Positions 12,847 to 15,098 of a DNA stretch of 15,098 nucleotides are shown in pieces (the first letter of the stretch is position 1; each line of letters begins with the position of its first letter). Under the pieces are notes generated by a model. That model ran no database searches, had not been told where the DNA came from, and saw only the letters and a list, made by a program, of their open reading frames with translations. The stretch is from NCBI GenBank assembly GCA_964459985.1, contig CAYWOS010000049.1:1-15098 (forward strand), read 5' to 3'. This stretch comes from CAYWOS01 sp964459985. Lineage in GTDB: Bacteria; Bacillota; Clostridia; Christensenellales; Aristaeellaceae. Position numbers and translations under genes: made by a program.

Positions 12847-13833
12847 ATGAAACAGATTGTTATGCGCGGACCGCGCGAAAGCGGCGTGATCGACGCGCCC
12901 GTGCCCGAGATCGGCGACGATCAGCTGCTCGTGAAAGTGCGTTACACCGGCATGTGCCATTCCGAATGGTATCCGTGGGCGACCGCCAAGCCGGGCGACG
13001 TGCTCGGGCACGAAACGATCGGCACGGTGGCGAAGGCCGGCAGGCATGTCGTCGGCTTCCGCGAGGGCGACCGGGTGACGGGTCTGGGCGGCGGCGGATA
13101 CAAGGAATACATCGTGATGGAGCCGTCGAAAACCATCCATGTGCCCGACTGCCTCGCGGACGAGGACGCTGTTGTCGAGCCGCTCGCCTGCCTGCTCAGC
13201 GCGACGAGCAACCTCCCGCCGCGCCTGCTCGGGGACGAAATCGCCGTGATCGGCGCCGGTTACATGGGGCTGGGCGCGATCTCGCTGTTCCGTCTCATGG
13301 GCTACGGGCGCATTGTCGCGGTTGATCCGCGCCCCGAGGCGCGGCAAAACGCGCTCAAGTTCGGCGCGACCGACGTTTACGCGCCCGACGCGCTGCCCGA
13401 GGGGTATCTGCTCGACTGGCGCGCCGTCGGGCAGCCCGATCTGACGCGCGACGGACAGAAAACCGATCTGATGAACACCGGCTTTCAAACCGTGATGGAG
13501 TTTGCCGGCACCGCTTCCGCGCTCGAGCTGGCGGGCAATATGGTGTCGGCGCACGGACGGCTGGGCATCGGCGGGTATCACAACGACGGCCGGCGCAGCG
13601 TCGATTATCAGCTCTGGAATTTCAAGGCGTTCACTTCGATCAACTGCCACGAACGCCGCATCGCGCATGAAGCCGTGCTGTGTCAGCGCTGCATCGATCT
13701 ATTGGCCTCGGGGCAATGGCCCTTCAAGGGACTGACCTCCCATATCTATGAGATGGAGGCGTTCGACCGCGCCAATACCGACATGGAAACCAAGGCGAAC
13801 GGCTTTATCAAGGGTCTCGTCCGCTGCGGATAA
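12847..13833 (+). CDS. Zinc-type medium-chain dehydrogenase (second of two in the operon)
   Basis: NAD-dependent MDR-family dehydrogenase, cytoplasmic, 328 residues. Likely catalytic zinc ligands are Cys37 (TGMCHSEW), His55-Glu56 (LGHETIG) and Glu111 (VVEPLACLL). The dinucleotide motif is GAGYMG at 136-141, and Asp160 (IVAVDPR) at the end of the second strand points to NAD rather than NADP. Like the first dehydrogenase it lacks the four-cysteine structural zinc loop; a GLGGGGYKEY segment takes its place. The two are only distantly similar outside the shared motifs, so they are paralogues with different jobs rather than a recent duplication. AAGGAAG precedes ATG 12847, 11 bases after the isomerase stop codon. 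It ends the operon. No terminator with a T-run follows before the next promoter, so some read-through into the LacI gene is possible. Confidence 0.88.
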   Translation: MKQIVMRGPRESGVIDAPVPEIGDDQLLVKVRYTGMCHSEWYPWATAKPGDVLGHETIGTVAKAGRHVVGFREGDRVTGLGGGGYKEYIVMEPSKTIHVPDCLADEDAVVEPLACLLSATSNLPPRLLGDEIAVIGAGYMGLGAISLFRLMGYGRIVAVDPRPEARQNALKFGATDVYAPDALPEGYLLDWRAVGQPDLTRDGQKTDLMNTGFQTVMEFAGTASALELAGNMVSAHGRLGIGGYHNDGRRSVDYQLWNFKAFTSINCHERRIAHEAVLCQRCIDLLASGQWPFKGLTSHIYEMEAFDRANTDMETKANGFIKGLVRCG

Positions 13834-13849
13834 GCGGCAGGCGGCGGGA

Positions 13850-13878
13850 TTGACTTCGCCCACCCGAATGTCTATAAT
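13850..13878 (+). promoter_or_regulatory. Sigma-A promoter of the second LacI-family gene
   Basis: TTGACT (13850-13855), a 17-base spacer, TATAAT (13873-13878). The -10 is perfect consensus and the -35 has one mismatch. The predicted start is near 13885, inside the operator at 13882-13895. Confidence 0.88.
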
Positions 13879-13881
13879 AAC

Positions 13882-13895
13882 GGAAAACCGTTTCC
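13882..13895. promoter_or_regulatory. Operator-like palindrome GGAAAACCGTTTCC overlapping the transcription start
   Basis: GGAAA and TTTCC arms flank AACCGT; read from its centre it is AAAC-C-GTTT, one base wider than the AAACGTTT core at the other two promoters. It begins three bases after the -10 hexamer, the expected place for a LacI-family autoregulatory operator. The likely ligand is the repressor encoded directly downstream. Confidence 0.6.
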
Positions 13896-13896
13896 A

Positions 13897-13934
13897 GCGC
13901 GCCGCGCGAAGCCGATCTGCGGCGTACGGCGCGC
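13897..13934 (+). other. Two-part hairpin in the leader of the second LacI gene
   Basis: GCGCGCCG (13897-13904) pairs with CGGCGCGC (13927-13934); inside, GCCG (13911-13914) pairs with CGGC (13920-13923). It begins two bases after the operator and ends about 30 bases before the start codon. It may stabilise the mRNA or restrain translation. Confidence 0.4.
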
Positions 13935-13964
13935 GGTCACGCATCAAACCGGGAAGGACAGCGT

Positions 13965-14987
13965 ATGGCGATCACGATCAGGGATATCAGCCAGGCGGCG
14001 GGCGTGTCCGTCGCCTCGGTATCCAAGGTGCTCAACGGCGATTACAGCAAGGTCAGTCAGGCAACGCGCGACAGGGTGCTGCGCATCGCCGACGAAATGG
14101 ATTACCGCCCCAATCAAATGGCGCGCAATCTGGTCAAGCGCAAAAGCACGCTGATCGGCCTGCTGATCCCCGATATTTCCAACCCCTACTACGCCGAAAT
14201 GTGCCGGGGCGTCACCGACGAATCGGTGCGCTTCGGCTATTCGGCGCTGATCGCCAACACCGACGACATCGTGCAGCGCGAGCAGAACGAAATCCGCACC
14301 ATGTCGGAATACAACGTGGCGGGCGTCATTCTGGTGGGCGATTCGCCGACGGCGAAGGACAATATCGCCCTGCTGCGCCGGTATCGAATGCCCTATACGA
14401 GCGTCGACAATTTTTCGGAGGGTATGGAGTACTGCGTCTATGTGGACGATTTCACCGGCTCCTACCGCGCCATTGAATACCTGATCGGGCGCGGGCATAC
14501 CCGGATCGCGTACATCAGCGGCATGACGCCCGAGGCGCGCGAGAACGACCGGCGGCTGCTGGGGTACTACGCCGCCATGAAGGATCACGGCTTGGAGGTG
14601 GACGAGAGTCTGGTGGAAAACGGCGCGTTCAACACCGATACGGGCTACCGGAAAACGCTGCAATTGCTCAATCGCCGTCTCCCCTTCTCCGCCATCGCCT
14701 GCGGGAACGACCTGATCGCGCTGGGCGCGTACAGCGCGCTCCGGGAACGCCGCGTTCAGGTGCCCCACGATATTTCTCTGGTCGGATTCGACGACGTTTA
14801 CCTCTCCACCATCATGGAGCCGCGCATGACCACCGTGCGCCAGCCCGCCTATGAAATGGGCGTGTGCGCCGCGTCGATGCTGATCGGCCGCATTGAAAAG
14901 AAAAGCGGGCAAAGCAAAATCATCCGCTTTGAGCCATCGCTTGTCGAGCGCGACACCGTCAGCTTTCTCGTCGCCCCCGCCGAGTAA
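13965..14987 (+). CDS. LacI-family transcriptional repressor (monocistronic)
   Basis: Sugar-responsive DNA-binding repressor, 340 residues. LacI helix-turn-helix at 3-24 (ITIRDISQAAGVSVASVSKV), then a DYRPNQMARNLVKRKS hinge region and an RbsR/CcpA-like effector domain beginning IGLLIPDISNPYYAEM. ACGNDLIALGAYSAL and the DISLVGFDD strand are the expected C-lobe landmarks. GGGAAGGA lies six bases before ATG 13965. It follows the four-gene operon on the same strand but has its own strong promoter with an operator over the start site, so autoregulation is likely. It is a good candidate to control the rbsD operon and perhaps the transporter operon through AAACGTTT-type sites. It differs from the other LacI protein in the recognition helix (ASVSK versus ATVSN), so the two need not bind the same sites. 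Confidence 0.94.
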   Translation: MAITIRDISQAAGVSVASVSKVLNGDYSKVSQATRDRVLRIADEMDYRPNQMARNLVKRKSTLIGLLIPDISNPYYAEMCRGVTDESVRFGYSALIANTDDIVQREQNEIRTMSEYNVAGVILVGDSPTAKDNIALLRRYRMPYTSVDNFSEGMEYCVYVDDFTGSYRAIEYLIGRGHTRIAYISGMTPEARENDRRLLGYYAAMKDHGLEVDESLVENGAFNTDTGYRKTLQLLNRRLPFSAIACGNDLIALGAYSALRERRVQVPHDISLVGFDDVYLSTIMEPRMTTVRQPAYEMGVCAASMLIGRIEKKSGQSKIIRFEPSLVERDTVSFLVAPAE

Positions 14988-15004
14988 ACCGTCAGCAAAA
15001 CAAA

Positions 15005-15034
15005 AACGTCCGCCCCGCAGCCGGGACGGACGTT
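15005..15034 (-). terminator. Intrinsic terminator, best oriented for minus-strand transcription
   Basis: AACGTCCG (15005-15012) pairs with CGGACGTT (15027-15034), extended by a 3-bp CCC/GGG stem after one mismatch. Upstream on the plus strand lies AAAACAAAAA, which becomes a T-rich tail on the minus strand. It lies 17 bases after the LacI stop codon. It therefore suggests a minus-strand gene to the right of the window, and may also serve the LacI gene without a strong plus-strand T-run. Confidence 0.6.
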
Positions 15035-15073
15035 CAGACCGTTGACAAACCCGGTCGTTCCTCCCGGGGATGC

Positions 15074-15098
15074 AACGAAGGGGCGGAGCCCCTTCGTT
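15074..15098 (+). terminator. Perfect 11-bp hairpin cut by the window end
   Basis: AACGAAGGGGC (15074-15084) pairs with GCCCCTTCGTT (15088-15098) around a GGA loop. Any following T-run lies outside the window, so the terminator call is provisional. It could end the LacI transcript or belong to a repeated element. Confidence 0.5.

Noticed and set aside
15042..15047. TTGACA as a promoter -35 near the right edge
   Set aside because: No -10-like hexamer occurs 16-18 bases downstream.

Overview
The window reads as a GC-rich (about 60% by eye) bacterial carbohydrate-utilisation region. Strong AAGGAGG-type ribosome binding sites, sigma-A promoters with 17-base spacers, an LplB/LplC-type sugar ABC transporter encoded without its own ATPase, and LacI repressors all point to a Firmicute, most likely a high-GC member of the Clostridia. 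This is an inference. Neither solute-binding protein carries a lipobox cysteine, so a diderm or otherwise atypical lineage remains possible.

Layout. Positions 1-187 hold hairpins and terminators only. A solute-binding protein gene lies on the minus strand (188-1249) with its own promoter (1310-1338). From the divergent intergenic region starts a plus-strand operon under a near-consensus promoter (1618-1646): an unusually long LplB-like permease (1721-3214), an LplC-like permease (3234-4121), an LplA-like solute-binding protein (4184-5701), a cytoplasmic GH5 glycosidase (5801-7435), a LacI-family regulator (7444-8439) and a cytoplasmic GH30 glycosidase (8458-9810). An 813-base gap follows. It holds a second strong promoter (10186-10214), operator-like palindromes and an eight-unit 15-bp tandem repeat. 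It leads into a tight four-gene operon: rbsD-like pyranase (10624-11019), zinc-type dehydrogenase (11040-12002), IolE-like TIM-barrel isomerase/dehydratase (12017-12835) and a second zinc-type dehydrogenase (12847-13833). A monocistronic LacI-family gene with its own promoter and operator (13965-14987) and two hairpins close the window.

How the parts may work together. The transporter would import oligosaccharides that the two signal-less glycosidases, both retaining families with catalytic glutamates in place, cleave in the cytoplasm. The second operon looks like a sugar or cyclitol conversion route in which a released sugar is anomerically equilibrated, oxidised, rearranged and oxidised or reduced again. 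AAAC(C)GTTT-type palindromes at all three plus-strand promoters suggest that one or both LacI proteins control the whole set. The substrate cannot be fixed from sequence alone.

The most unusual items are: the 15-bp repeat array in a roughly 400-nt leader; phased direct repeats upstream of the transporter promoter; the extra N-terminal membrane domain on the LplB-like permease; and the uncommon combination of rbsD with two dehydrogenases and an IolE-like enzyme.
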